This document shows positions 6,646 to 15,237 of a DNA stretch of 40,707 bases, piece after piece (the first letter of the stretch is position 1; every line of letters starts with the position of its first letter). Under the pieces are notes generated by a model that was not told the DNA's origin, did not search any database, and saw only the letters and a program-made list of their open reading frames with translations. The stretch comes from Marinomonas algarum (GTDB taxonomy: Bacteria > Pseudomonadota > Gammaproteobacteria > Pseudomonadales > Marinomonadaceae): positions 1 through 40,707 of the forward strand of contig NZ_JAJATW010000025.1 in the NCBI RefSeq assembly GCF_020532605.1, read 5' to 3'. The translations under genes were made by a program, and so were the position numbers.

Positions 6646-8349
6646 ATGGGATTTAATACAGCGCTGTCTGGCATTAAAGCGTCGGCTGATTATTTAAGTG
6701 TGACAGGTAACAACATTGCAAACTCCGATACCACTGGCTTTAAAAAGTCGCGTATTGAATTCGATGATCTCTACAATACCAGTGTGCTTGGTGCAGGAAG
6801 TGGTAACAGTATCGGCTCTGGTGTGAGTGTGAGTGGTGTTTCTCAGCAGTTTTCATCAGGGACGCTGTCTTACACAGACAGTAACTTAGATTTGGCTATT
6901 GATGGCGGCGGCTTCTTTGTGATTGATGCGGGTGTTACGAATGCTTATACAAGAGCCGGCAACTTCAAGCTAGACGAAGATGGCTTTTTAGTGACTAACT
7001 CCGGCAATAACGTTCAAGGTTTCAATGCCGTAGATGGCGTGGTAGGGGGGAATCTTGAAGACATGAAGATTCCTACCGAGCGTATTCCTCCAGAGCCAAC
7101 CTCTGATATGAGTCTACAAGTCAATTTAGACTCCAAGACAGAGGATGTTCCCCCTGTTATGCGTATGGATTTTGATCCAGCCGATCCTGATACTTACAAT
7201 TTTACACAGACTCAGGGTATTCAAGATGCAAATGGTGGGTCACATATTGTGACGTATTATTATGCCAAAAGTGATTTGCCCAATACCTATAAAGTACACG
7301 CTACTGTCGATGGTAATGTGACGGATGATACTGGCGCAAAATTTTTAGGCGACACCTACGCAACTTACAATTCGGCTGATGGTGGTTTAGATTACAATGG
7401 CGACGGTATTGAAGAAGAGCCTTTTCAACTGCTCTACATAGGAAGTACTGAGCCCAATGCTGTGGATATCTCCACTGGTGTCGGCTTGACAGCTCCTCTT
7501 ACCGTTTCGGGTACTTTAGGTGGGCAGGCGGTTACGTCGACTTTAGCGCCAGCAGATGTCCGTGATTCTCGTATCTCTGGACGAGAAGCTTTTAGCCCCT
7601 TAAATCCTGACTCTTACTCCTATGGCAATACACGAACTGTTTATGATTCGCTGGGTGAGGCTCACACACTTGGATACTACTTTATCAAGCAAGGTGAGAA
7701 TAATACCTACGAGATGCGTGTGACCATGGACGGTGAGGAAACATTCATTGATCCGTTAAGCGGCGATGAGACTCGATATCTGGAGCGTAATACAGCAGTT
7801 ACCTTTGATGCGGCCGGTAATCTCATGGGGACTTATCGTGGTATTCCGCCTCTTGGCGAGGAAGAGCCAATCAACTTAGAAATAAGAGGTTTAGACCCGA
7901 CAAATAGAGGGCGAATCTCTCCTCTGGACCTTGGTGGCTCCACTCAGTTCGCTATCGATAACACAGACTCGTTTGAGCAAAACGGTTTCTCCGCGGGTGA
8001 GTTGCAAGGCGTTTCGTTTGATAGCGATGGGTTGCTAGTGGCAAACTACACAAACCAACAAACGGCAACACTTGGCCAGTTAGCTTTGGCTACGTTCGAC
8101 AGCACTGACGGTTTGGTGCCGAATGGGCATACGGCATGGCTTGCGAGTAAGACATCAGGTCCTGCAGACATTGGTCGTCCAAATTCCGGTACGTTCGGTA
8201 AAATTGCCGGTGGTGCATTGGAAGAGTCAAATGTAGATCTGACCTCTGAACTAGTGGCATTGATTGAAGCACAGCGTAATTATCAAGCGAACAGTAAGAC
8301 GTTAGAAACAGAAAATACGGTAACACAGACCATTATTAACCTGCGTTAA
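6646..8349 (+). CDS. flgE: Flagellar hook protein FlgE
   Basis: FlgE polymerises into the flexible hook joining the rod to the filament. The N-terminal D0 helix and rod/hook motif (NTALSGIKASADYLSVTGNN, then IANSDTTGFKKSRIEFDDLY) and the C-terminal D0 helix (SNVDLTSELVALIEAQRNYQ) are intact. At 567 residues it is clearly longer than the roughly 400-residue E. coli hook protein. The extra length lies in the surface-exposed middle, about 150-430, which is rich in Asp, Gly and Thr. This is common among marine gammaproteobacteria. GGAGAG precedes the start. A strong terminator follows, ending the flgBCDE transcription unit. Confidence 0.97.
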   Translation: MGFNTALSGIKASADYLSVTGNNIANSDTTGFKKSRIEFDDLYNTSVLGAGSGNSIGSGVSVSGVSQQFSSGTLSYTDSNLDLAIDGGGFFVIDAGVTNAYTRAGNFKLDEDGFLVTNSGNNVQGFNAVDGVVGGNLEDMKIPTERIPPEPTSDMSLQVNLDSKTEDVPPVMRMDFDPADPDTYNFTQTQGIQDANGGSHIVTYYYAKSDLPNTYKVHATVDGNVTDDTGAKFLGDTYATYNSADGGLDYNGDGIEEEPFQLLYIGSTEPNAVDISTGVGLTAPLTVSGTLGGQAVTSTLAPADVRDSRISGREAFSPLNPDSYSYGNTRTVYDSLGEAHTLGYYFIKQGENNTYEMRVTMDGEETFIDPLSGDETRYLERNTAVTFDAAGNLMGTYRGIPPLGEEEPINLEIRGLDPTNRGRISPLDLGGSTQFAIDNTDSFEQNGFSAGELQGVSFDSDGLLVANYTNQQTATLGQLALATFDSTDGLVPNGHTAWLASKTSGPADIGRPNSGTFGKIAGGALEESNVDLTSELVALIEAQRNYQANSKTLETENTVTQTIINLR

Positions 8350-8376
8350 CCGCTTAAAAGCAGAATAAATACATTA

Positions 8377-8406
8377 GCCGATGCTGGTTTCAGCATCGGC
8401 TTTTTT
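8377..8406 (+). terminator. Terminator after flgE
   Basis: GCCGATGCTG (8377-8386) and CAGCATCGGC (8391-8400) form a perfect 10 bp stem with a GTTT loop, followed by six T residues. It separates flgBCDE from flgF onward. Confidence 0.95.
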
Positions 8407-8431
8407 GTTTTCTTATTGTTTTTTTACGATT

Positions 8432-8446
8432 TGGTACGGTTTTTGT
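8432..8446 (+). promoter_or_regulatory. Sigma-54-like promoter of the flgF operon
   Basis: TGGTAC (8432-8437), five bases, then TTGT (8443-8446) has the exact RpoN spacing and the invariant GG at -24. It departs from consensus at one -24 base (TAC for CAC) and at -12 (GT for GC). It lies between the flgE terminator and the flgF start, where a new promoter is needed. Confidence 0.6.
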
Positions 8447-8498
8447 ATTGATTATAGTCATTAGTATTTTTGGCGATAAATCTGTTGGAGGAATCGTA

Positions 8499-9242
8499 GT
8501 GGATAAGGCCTTATATTTAGCAATGAGTGGTGGTGTACAAACCATGAATGCTCAAACGATACATGCGAACAACTTGGCAAACGTAAGCACCACAGGTTTT
8601 CGTTCTGACTTTGAGCAGGCTCGTGCCATGCCGGTTTATGGCAATTACCATCCAAGTCGTGTATATGCAATGACGGAAAACCCTGCTACGCGGTACACCC
8701 AAGGCGATATGATTCAAACAGGTCGAGACTTAGATGTAGCCGTTGCAGGTGATGGATTTATTGCTGTTTTCGACGAAAACGGCCAAGAGGCTTACACTCG
8801 AGCGGGCGACTTTCAGATCAATGCCGCAGGACAGCTTGTAACAGGAAGAGGTTTGCCGGTGGTGGGTATGTCAGGTCCAATATTTTTACCACCCTCTGAC
8901 AGTATCACCATCATGTCAGATGGCTCTATCTCTATTGTTCCTCAAGGGGGAGCCGGTAATGAGGTGGCTGTATTAGATCAAATTAAATTGGTTAACCCAG
9001 ACCAGCAGAATTTACGCAAAGAAGAAGACGGTTTAATACACTCCCGAGACGGCCAAATTTTTCAGCCTGATCTGAATGTTACGTTAGCGACGGGTTTTAT
9101 AGAAAGTAGTAATGTGAACGCTGTCGAAGAAATGACGCATATTATGAATCTAGCACGACGCTTTGAAATGAATGTGAAAATGATGGACTCCATTCGTAAC
9201 AACGCTGATTCGTCAGCACGCATACTACAAAGAACATCTTAA
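8499..9242 (+). CDS. flgF: Flagellar proximal rod protein FlgF
   Basis: FlgF is a rod subunit between the proximal rod and the FlgG distal rod. I choose the GTG at 8499, giving 247 residues beginning MDKALYLAMSGG, which is the family's usual start. GGAGG lies seven bases upstream. The longer frame would place the start inside the promoter region. The protein has the rod motif NNLANVSTTGFRSDFEQARA (about 27-46), the FlgF/FlgG motif AYTRAGDFQINAAGQL, and the C-terminal helix EEMTHIMNLARRFEMNVKMM. It starts the flgF-to-flgJ unit. Confidence 0.96.
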   Translation: MDKALYLAMSGGVQTMNAQTIHANNLANVSTTGFRSDFEQARAMPVYGNYHPSRVYAMTENPATRYTQGDMIQTGRDLDVAVAGDGFIAVFDENGQEAYTRAGDFQINAAGQLVTGRGLPVVGMSGPIFLPPSDSITIMSDGSISIVPQGGAGNEVAVLDQIKLVNPDQQNLRKEEDGLIHSRDGQIFQPDLNVTLATGFIESSNVNAVEEMTHIMNLARRFEMNVKMMDSIRNNADSSARILQRTS

Positions 9243-9338
9243 TCGTATTGACACGTTCAATAGTCGATTAACCTAATACGTATTTTTTAAAATTGCACAT
9301 TCTTTCGTTTAACAACGATTATAAGACAGAGGCGTGAT

Positions 9339-10124
9339 ATGAATTCAGCACTATGGGTCAGCAAAACCGGTTTAAGTGCCATGGATAAACAGCTTAATGT
9401 GGTTGCCAACAACTTGGCAAACGTTTCCAGTACCGCGTTTAAAAAAGATCGAGCTGTTTTTGAGGACTTGATGTACAAAAATGTTCGAGCGCCAGGTGGC
9501 TTGAGTGCTCAAAACTCAGAATTACCGTCTGGTCTGCAGTTGGGAACAGGGGTAAAAGTCGGTGCAACGCAAAAAGACTTTTCTAATGGCGATTATAATA
9601 TGACAGACAGACAGCTTGATATTGCCATCCAAGGAAAAGGCTTTCTTCAGGTGCTTCAACCCGATGGCACCATTGCTTACACTCGTGATGGTAGTTTACA
9701 GCTTAATAGCCAAGGACAAATTGTCACTGCAGGTGGTTTAGTATTAGAGCCTGGTATTCAGGTTGATCGAGGATCTGTTGAAATTTTAATTTCTGAAGAT
9801 GGTGTTGTGTCAGTGCGTAATTCAGAAGACGCTGACGCCCAACAGGTTGGTGCGATCAATATTGCGACTTTTATTAACCCAACGGGGTTAAATGCAGAAG
9901 GGCAAAATTTATATACTGAGACAAATGCGAGTGGTCCCCCAGTTGTTGGAGTGCCCGGCACAGAGTCACTGGGGAGAATTGCGCAAGGCATGTTGGAAGC
10001 GTCTAATGTGAATTCGATTGAAGAGCTGGTTAACATGATTACAACGCAAAGAGCCTATGAAATGAATTCCAAAGTGATCTCCTCTGCCGATGGTATGATG
10101 AGCTTTGCGATTCAACAGTTATAA
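9339..10124 (+). CDS. flgG: Flagellar distal rod protein FlgG
   Basis: FlgG builds the distal rod that passes through the P- and L-rings. The 261-residue length is typical. Conserved segments are LWVSKTGLSAMDKQLNVVAN and the NNLANVSSTAFKKDRAVFED motif near the start, then AYTRDGSLQLNSQGQIVTAG (about 109-128). The C-terminal helix is ELVNMITTQRAYEMNSKVIS. AGAGG precedes the ATG. The 96 bp gap after flgF contains no terminator I can see, so read-through from flgF is likely. Confidence 0.97.
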   Translation: MNSALWVSKTGLSAMDKQLNVVANNLANVSSTAFKKDRAVFEDLMYKNVRAPGGLSAQNSELPSGLQLGTGVKVGATQKDFSNGDYNMTDRQLDIAIQGKGFLQVLQPDGTIAYTRDGSLQLNSQGQIVTAGGLVLEPGIQVDRGSVEILISEDGVVSVRNSEDADAQQVGAINIATFINPTGLNAEGQNLYTETNASGPPVVGVPGTESLGRIAQGMLEASNVNSIEELVNMITTQRAYEMNSKVISSADGMMSFAIQQL

Positions 10125-10138
10125 GTAGCGTATTAACG

Positions 10139-11002
10139 ATGAATATAAAATTTTCGTACTGTATTTTATTAAGTCTCAGTTTATCTGGGTGTCTTGCATG
10201 GGATGTAAACGAGCAAGCAGTCGCCAATGCCGCAGCGGCTGGCGCGGCAAATGCAGTGGTTGATGCGGTTGTGGATGCCGCAGCAGAAGAGAACGAGAAC
10301 GAAGAAGAGGAGGCAGAAGATGAAGAGGTTGTTGAAGAAGCGCCCCGTAAAGGTTATGTCCCAGACCCTAATGATCCTTTGAATGGACCTAAAATGAGAG
10401 CCTCTGTTCAGTCTGATGATCCTTATTACGCTCCTGTGTATCCTAATGGTATGGCGCCTTCGCAGGCCCCAACGGGAGGAATTTATCAGGCCAGCATGGG
10501 GGATGTGTTTTTTGGGGATCAAAAGGCAAACAAAGTGGGTGACATCCTTACTATTAATTTAAACGAAACCACCGCTTCGACAAAAGCCAATGCGGCGACG
10601 ATATCGAAGTCTGCGTCGGCTACGTTAGAAAATCCCACTGTGTTAGGGCAAGAATTGAAGGTGGATACGACATTACCTCAGCAAGGTACGGATTTTTCTG
10701 GTAATGCCTCCGCCAATCAAAATAACAGCTTAACAGGTACGATATCGGTTACTGTGTTGAGAGTGTATCCTAACGGCCAGCTAGCGGTTCGTGGTGAGAA
10801 GTGGCTGCGTCTCAATCAAGGTGATGAATACATCCGTTTTTCAGGTGTTGTGCGCAAACAGGATATTTCTCCTGATAATACGGTGGATTCTGAACGTGTA
10901 GCCGACGCTCGCATTACGTATTCCGGTACTGGTGAAGTGGCGGCAGGCAGTGAACAAGGCTGGGTCAGTCGATTACTGAATTCGAGCAATATGCCGTACT
11001 GA
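10139..11002 (+). CDS. flgH: Flagellar L-ring lipoprotein FlgH
   Basis: FlgH is the outer-membrane lipoprotein forming the L-ring bushing. The signal peptide ends in the lipobox LSGC with the lipidated Cys at residue 18. The C-terminal two-thirds is typical FlgH: SMGDVFFGDQKANKVGDILT at about 119-138, VLRVYPNGQLAVRGEKWLRL, and VADARITYSGTGEVA. At 287 residues it is longer than the roughly 230 usual. The extra part is an Ala-rich stretch (27-49) followed by a run of Glu/Asp (50-67) just after the lipid anchor. It sits between flgG and flgI in the standard order. Confidence 0.96.
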   Translation: MNIKFSYCILLSLSLSGCLAWDVNEQAVANAAAAGAANAVVDAVVDAAAEENENEEEEAEDEEVVEEAPRKGYVPDPNDPLNGPKMRASVQSDDPYYAPVYPNGMAPSQAPTGGIYQASMGDVFFGDQKANKVGDILTINLNETTASTKANAATISKSASATLENPTVLGQELKVDTTLPQQGTDFSGNASANQNNSLTGTISVTVLRVYPNGQLAVRGEKWLRLNQGDEYIRFSGVVRKQDISPDNTVDSERVADARITYSGTGEVAAGSEQGWVSRLLNSSNMPY

Positions 11003-11056
11003 TTTTTAAGTGCGTCATTTTTTATTTAACAAGTTTTTGTATTCACAGGTGCTCCA

Positions 11057-12145
11057 ATGAAACACATAGTGTTAATGTTTTTACTCTTTGCCTCTTTTGT
11101 GGCGCAAGCAGAACGTTTAAAAGACATTGCCAGTGTCCAAGGGGTACGAGATAACCAGCTATTCGGTTATGGTTTGGTGATTGGCTTAAACGGCACTGGG
11201 GACAGTACGCCTTTCACAAACCAAAGTTTTGCCAGTATGTTGTCAAAGTTTGGTGTGACCTTACCTGATGGGGTAACGGCTTCTTCGCAAAATGTGGCCG
11301 CGGTGTCTTTAACCGCGACCTTGCCTGCTTTTTCAAAGCCAGGTCAAAAAATCGATGTAACAGCGTCTTCTATTGGTAACGCAAGCGCACTTCGTGGTGG
11401 CACCCTATTGTTGTCTACGTTGAAAGGGGCAGACGGTGCAGTTTACGCCATTGCACAAGGAAACCTTGTTGTGGGCGGCCTGGGTGCGAATGGTACGGAC
11501 GGCTCACGAAACTCCGTCAATGTGCCAACCGTTGGTCGAATCCCAAATGGGGCAAGTGTTGAGCGTACTGTTCCAAGCAGTTTTAATACGGGCGATACCT
11601 TAACGTTTAACCTTAATCGACCGGACTTCACAACCGCAAAACAGGTGTCAGACAGTATTAATAACCTTCTGGGACCGGGTGTTGCAACAACACTTGATGC
11701 AACCTCCATACGCGTGTCAGCTCCTAGAGACCCAAGTCAGCGAGTGACGTATCTATCGATTTTAGAAAATTTAGAAGTCGTTGTGGCAGAAGAGCGTGCT
11801 CGTATCGTGGTGAATTCTCGAACCGGTACCATCATTATTGGTCAGCATGTGAGAGTGTCTCCGGCCGCGATTACTCACGGCAGTTTAACGGTCACTATTA
11901 AAGAAGTGCCACCGGTGGCCGGGCAAGATGGCACCTTGACCGGAGGAGAGACGATTATTTCTCCCCGTGAAGGTGTGGATTTATCCCCAGGCAGTGGTCG
12001 AATGTTTGTTTTTGATCCTGGTGCATCGTTAAACGATATTGTGCGTGCAGTTAACCAAGTGGGTGCTGCGCCGGGTGATGTGATGGCAATACTCGAAGGA
12101 TTAAAGCAAGCTGGTGCCATCAATGCGGATTTAGTGGTGATATAG
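11057..12145 (+). CDS. flgI: Flagellar P-ring protein FlgI
   Basis: FlgI forms the periplasmic P-ring around the distal rod; its folding is assisted by FlgA (2168-2860). The 362 residues start with a Sec signal peptide ([18 protein letters not shown]). The mature protein starts [21 protein letters not shown] and includes [11 protein letters not shown]. The C-terminal family motif is [20 protein letters not shown], then [20 protein letters not shown] at the very end. AGGTG lies seven bases upstream of the ATG. flgJ follows after four bases. Confidence 0.97.
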   Translation: MKHIVLMFLLFASFVAQAERLKDIASVQGVRDNQLFGYGLVIGLNGTGDSTPFTNQSFASMLSKFGVTLPDGVTASSQNVAAVSLTATLPAFSKPGQKIDVTASSIGNASALRGGTLLLSTLKGADGAVYAIAQGNLVVGGLGANGTDGSRNSVNVPTVGRIPNGASVERTVPSSFNTGDTLTFNLNRPDFTTAKQVSDSINNLLGPGVATTLDATSIRVSAPRDPSQRVTYLSILENLEVVVAEERARIVVNSRTGTIIIGQHVRVSPAAITHGSLTVTIKEVPPVAGQDGTLTGGETIISPREGVDLSPGSGRMFVFDPGASLNDIVRAVNQVGAAPGDVMAILEGLKQAGAINADLVVI

Positions 12146-12149
12146 GTCA

Positions 12150-13136
12150 ATGATGAATTCTGTTCCATCAAAACAAGATTTTTTTGCCGACTTTTCTTCT
12201 TTAACAGATTTGAAAACGCGAGCACAGAAAGACCCTGATGCCGCGGTAAAAGAGGTTGCTCAGCAGTTTGAGTCTATTTTTTTGAATATATTGCTTAAGA
12301 ATATGCGCAGCTCCAATGAAGCGATTGGTGGCGGCTTATTCTCAAGTGCTCAAACAAAGCAATATCAAGAAATGATGGACTCTCAAATGGCTCAGAGTAT
12401 GGCCAAGTCCGGCGGTATTGGTTTGTCAGATGCATTAATTCGCCAATATCAAACACAACAGCAGGCCAGTGTGAGTTCACCAGAAGCGAAAGCACGTGGC
12501 GACAGTGACTTTTTAAATCAAGTGGCTAAACAAGACCTTGTTAGAATTCAGGCTCTCGCCAAGCAGGCTTCAACCGAGTTCGCTCAGTCTGTCCAGCAGG
12601 AGGCCGTTTCTCAATCGAGTGGTACCTCCTCACAGGATATTTCTTTACCATCAGCGGTGTCTGTTGTCTTTGACTCTCCTGATGAATTTGTTCAGCAGCT
12701 TTGGCCTTATGCACAAAAAGCCGCGGATCTTCTGGGTGTGAATCCTAAAGCGGTTTTAGCGCAAGCGGCCTTAGAAACAGGATGGGGGAAATTTCCCATT
12801 GCAAAAGAAGACGGTACTGCCAGCTTTAACCTGTTTGGTATCAAAGCTGATAATCGTTGGCAAGGCGATCGTGCGGTTGTCAGTACGCTAGAGTTTCGAG
12901 ATGGTGTTGCAAAACGAGAAAAAGCCGCCTTTCGTGCTTATGACTCTTTCGCGCAAAGTTTTGAAGACTACGCTGATTTTTTATCGACCAGTGAACGCTA
13001 TCAAGAAGCACTTCGCTCTGGAAAAGACGCAGCGTCCTTCGCGTATTCTTTACAGCAGGGCGGTTATGCAACCGACCCGAATTACGCTCAGAAAATAGAT
13101 CGTATTGTATCGAGCTCTTGGCTAGATGCGCTGTAA
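12150..13136 (+). CDS. flgJ: Rod-cap and peptidoglycan hydrolase FlgJ (two-domain)
   Basis: FlgJ scaffolds rod assembly and opens the peptidoglycan for the rod. Both classic domains are present in 328 residues. The N-terminal rod-binding domain covers about 28-100 (AAVKEVAQQFESIFLNILLK, then MAKSGGIGLSDALIRQ). The C-terminal glucosaminidase/muramidase domain covers about 175-325 (NPKAVLAQAALETGWGKFPI; catalytic Glu209). A Ser/Gln-rich linker joins them. Dual-domain FlgJ is typical of beta- and gammaproteobacteria. The gene closes the flgF-J unit; a 117 bp gap with a sigma-28 promoter follows. A second ATG lies immediately after the first. Confidence 0.97.
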   Translation: MMNSVPSKQDFFADFSSLTDLKTRAQKDPDAAVKEVAQQFESIFLNILLKNMRSSNEAIGGGLFSSAQTKQYQEMMDSQMAQSMAKSGGIGLSDALIRQYQTQQQASVSSPEAKARGDSDFLNQVAKQDLVRIQALAKQASTEFAQSVQQEAVSQSSGTSSQDISLPSAVSVVFDSPDEFVQQLWPYAQKAADLLGVNPKAVLAQAALETGWGKFPIAKEDGTASFNLFGIKADNRWQGDRAVVSTLEFRDGVAKREKAAFRAYDSFAQSFEDYADFLSTSERYQEALRSGKDAASFAYSLQQGGYATDPNYAQKIDRIVSSSWLDAL

Positions 13137-13155
13137 AAACCAATTTTTGATCAGG

Positions 13156-13182
13156 TAAAGTTTTCAGTTCGATGGTCGATAA
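13156..13182 (+). promoter_or_regulatory. Sigma-28 (FliA) promoter of flgKL
   Basis: TAAA (13156-13159), 15 bp, then GTCGATAA (13175-13182) differs from the GCCGATAA -10 consensus at one base only. It lies 72 bp upstream of flgK, in the gap after flgJ, and would switch on the junction proteins only after FliA is released. Confidence 0.88.
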
Positions 13183-13253
13183 CATTACCTTAATGATTCT
13201 TTTTGTATCAGCAAGAATACCATTCTTAAGAACACCTAGCAGAGGTATGGGCG

Positions 13254-15233
13254 ATGGGCTCTAATTTATATTCAATTGGTTTGTCTGGGCTACAGTCCAG
13301 TAATGCTCGTATTAATACAACGGGGCAAAACACGGCCAATGTGAATACTGAGGGCTACAGCCGTCAAAGAACCGATACCGTAAGTTCGCCCGGAGCTTCC
13401 GGTGTGTTGGTTCGAGATACTGCGCGTCTTGTTGATAATTTTGTTAGTGCTCAGGTGCGATCTGATGCCTCTGAGTTTTCTTATTACGATACGTTTCGCT
13501 CCTTAATGACCGCTTCAGATAGCCTATTATCGGAAGACAGTGTGGCGCTAACGGGCTACCTCGACAAGGCGTTCAGTGCCTTACAGGCTGCTAATGATGA
13601 TCCAACGTCCTCTTCTTTACGCCAGCTGGCTCATTCAAGTTTAGGAAGTGTGGTTAACCAGTACAAAACGCTGTCCACGGTCGTGACTCGCCAGCAAGAC
13701 TTGGTCGACGATCAATTATCTTCTTCTTTGACGGAAGTGAATGCCATTACCAGCAAAATTTCAGACTTAAACAAAAAGATTCTTCGTGAAGAAGGTTTGT
13801 CTACTTCTCCCGCGAATGAGTTAAGGGATCAGCAAGAGTTGCTGGCAAAAGAGTTGTCTGAGTTCGTGACGGCAAAAACACAGTTTGATGATCGAGGACT
13901 GATGACCGTCTCTTTTGCAAATGGACAGCCTTTGGTTATGAGTGAGCGCGCACCGGAGTTAAAGGTCGTTGCAAACTCAATGGACCCTAAAAACATTCAG
14001 TTGGCGGTGAATTTTGGCGACCATGATGTGATGCTAAAAACAGAAGGGATAGGGGGCAGTGTTGGCGGTTTGCTTGATTACCATGCTGAATTTGGTGTGT
14101 ACGCTGATCGTACATTGGGTCAGCATGCTATTGCCTTGTCTGATGCCATGAATGTGCAAAATGCAAAAGGCTTAGATGCAAACGGCCAATTTGGTAAGGA
14201 TTTGTTGTCATTTGGAGAGATCAAAATCCATACGAAAGCAGACAGCCAAGATAAGTTGTCGGATATTTCAGTAAGAGTGTCAGCAGGCGAAGGGGCTAAA
14301 ATTACAAAAGACACCTATGAACTCTCTAAAACGGACGATAATCGCTTTACAATAAAGCGTTATGATTTGAATGGTGTTTCTACGGGTCCCGAAGTGCTCT
14401 ATGACCCCAGTAATATGACCCCTAACCGTGACGGTTATGTGAAGATCGATGAACTTGGGTTAGAGATACGAGTTACTGAGTCAAACACTATTAATGCAGA
14501 CGATGTTTTTAGTTTTACGCCAACAGAAGACGCCGCTGTTAATTTACAACTTGAAGCGAAAAATGGTGATGATTTTGCATTAAGTGCGCCTGTCGGAGTA
14601 TCAACGCATTCTGATAATTTATCAGAAGCTAAAATGACCTTATCATCGGTCACAAATACGCAGCCAGACTCTTCTGCCTTTGCTGCAAATGGTACGCTAT
14701 ACCCAAATGCGCCACACAGTGTGTATTTTACGTCGCCGGATTCGTTTGTTGTGCGTGATGCGTCTGGCGCAGATTTAGCGAGCGTAAACAACGTGTTTGA
14801 GTACAGTGACCTGCTTGAGCAAGCAGGGTTGGCAGAGAAGGCAGGATTTGATGTGTCTTTATCATCGTCTCCTAAAATAGGGGATGAGTTCTCAATCAGC
14901 ACCGAGGAAGTCGGGCCTTCGGACAACTTTAATGGTCTGGCGCTATTGGGACTACAAAGTGCTTCTCTAGTAGAAGGCGAGGCCAGCTTAACCAAATCCT
15001 TTGCCAGCTTTATTTCGAATGTTGGAACAAAAACCGCTGAAATTGCGGGTCACGCAGCCTCAAGTGAGGTGATCATGAACGACAGCGCTAATCGACGTGA
15101 CCGGTTATCCGCCGTCAGTTTGGATGAGGAAGCCGTGAATTTGCTAAAGTACCAGCAATCTTATTCAGCATCCGCTCAAGTGGTAACGGCTGCCCGTACT
15201 ACGTTTGAGACACTGCTTGGAATTATGAGGTAG
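13254..15233 (+). CDS. flgK: Hook-filament junction protein FlgK (HAP1)
   Basis: FlgK is the first hook-associated protein, joining hook and filament. The 659-residue protein starts with the family segment SNLYSIGLSGLQSSNARINT, then NTANVNTEGYSRQRTD, and ends with the D0 helix EEAVNLLKYQQSYSASAQVV followed by TFETLLGIMR. At 659 residues it is longer than the roughly 550-residue E. coli protein; the extra is in the exposed middle. The start at 13254 is in frame with AGAGG upstream; a nearer ATG at 13247 is out of frame and closes at once. It is driven by a sigma-28 motif, and its predicted export chaperone is FlgN (1223-1702). Confidence 0.96.
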   Translation: MGSNLYSIGLSGLQSSNARINTTGQNTANVNTEGYSRQRTDTVSSPGASGVLVRDTARLVDNFVSAQVRSDASEFSYYDTFRSLMTASDSLLSEDSVALTGYLDKAFSALQAANDDPTSSSLRQLAHSSLGSVVNQYKTLSTVVTRQQDLVDDQLSSSLTEVNAITSKISDLNKKILREEGLSTSPANELRDQQELLAKELSEFVTAKTQFDDRGLMTVSFANGQPLVMSERAPELKVVANSMDPKNIQLAVNFGDHDVMLKTEGIGGSVGGLLDYHAEFGVYADRTLGQHAIALSDAMNVQNAKGLDANGQFGKDLLSFGEIKIHTKADSQDKLSDISVRVSAGEGAKITKDTYELSKTDDNRFTIKRYDLNGVSTGPEVLYDPSNMTPNRDGYVKIDELGLEIRVTESNTINADDVFSFTPTEDAAVNLQLEAKNGDDFALSAPVGVSTHSDNLSEAKMTLSSVTNTQPDSSAFAANGTLYPNAPHSVYFTSPDSFVVRDASGADLASVNNVFEYSDLLEQAGLAEKAGFDVSLSSSPKIGDEFSISTEEVGPSDNFNGLALLGLQSASLVEGEASLTKSFASFISNVGTKTAEIAGHAASSEVIMNDSANRRDRLSAVSLDEEAVNLLKYQQSYSASAQVVTAARTTFETLLGIMR

Positions 15234-15237
15234 ATTT

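Noticed and set aside
9246..9262. Sigma-54-like TTGACACGTTCAATAG upstream of flgG
   Set aside because: The invariant GG at -24 is GA and the -12 GC is absent; read-through from flgF is simpler.
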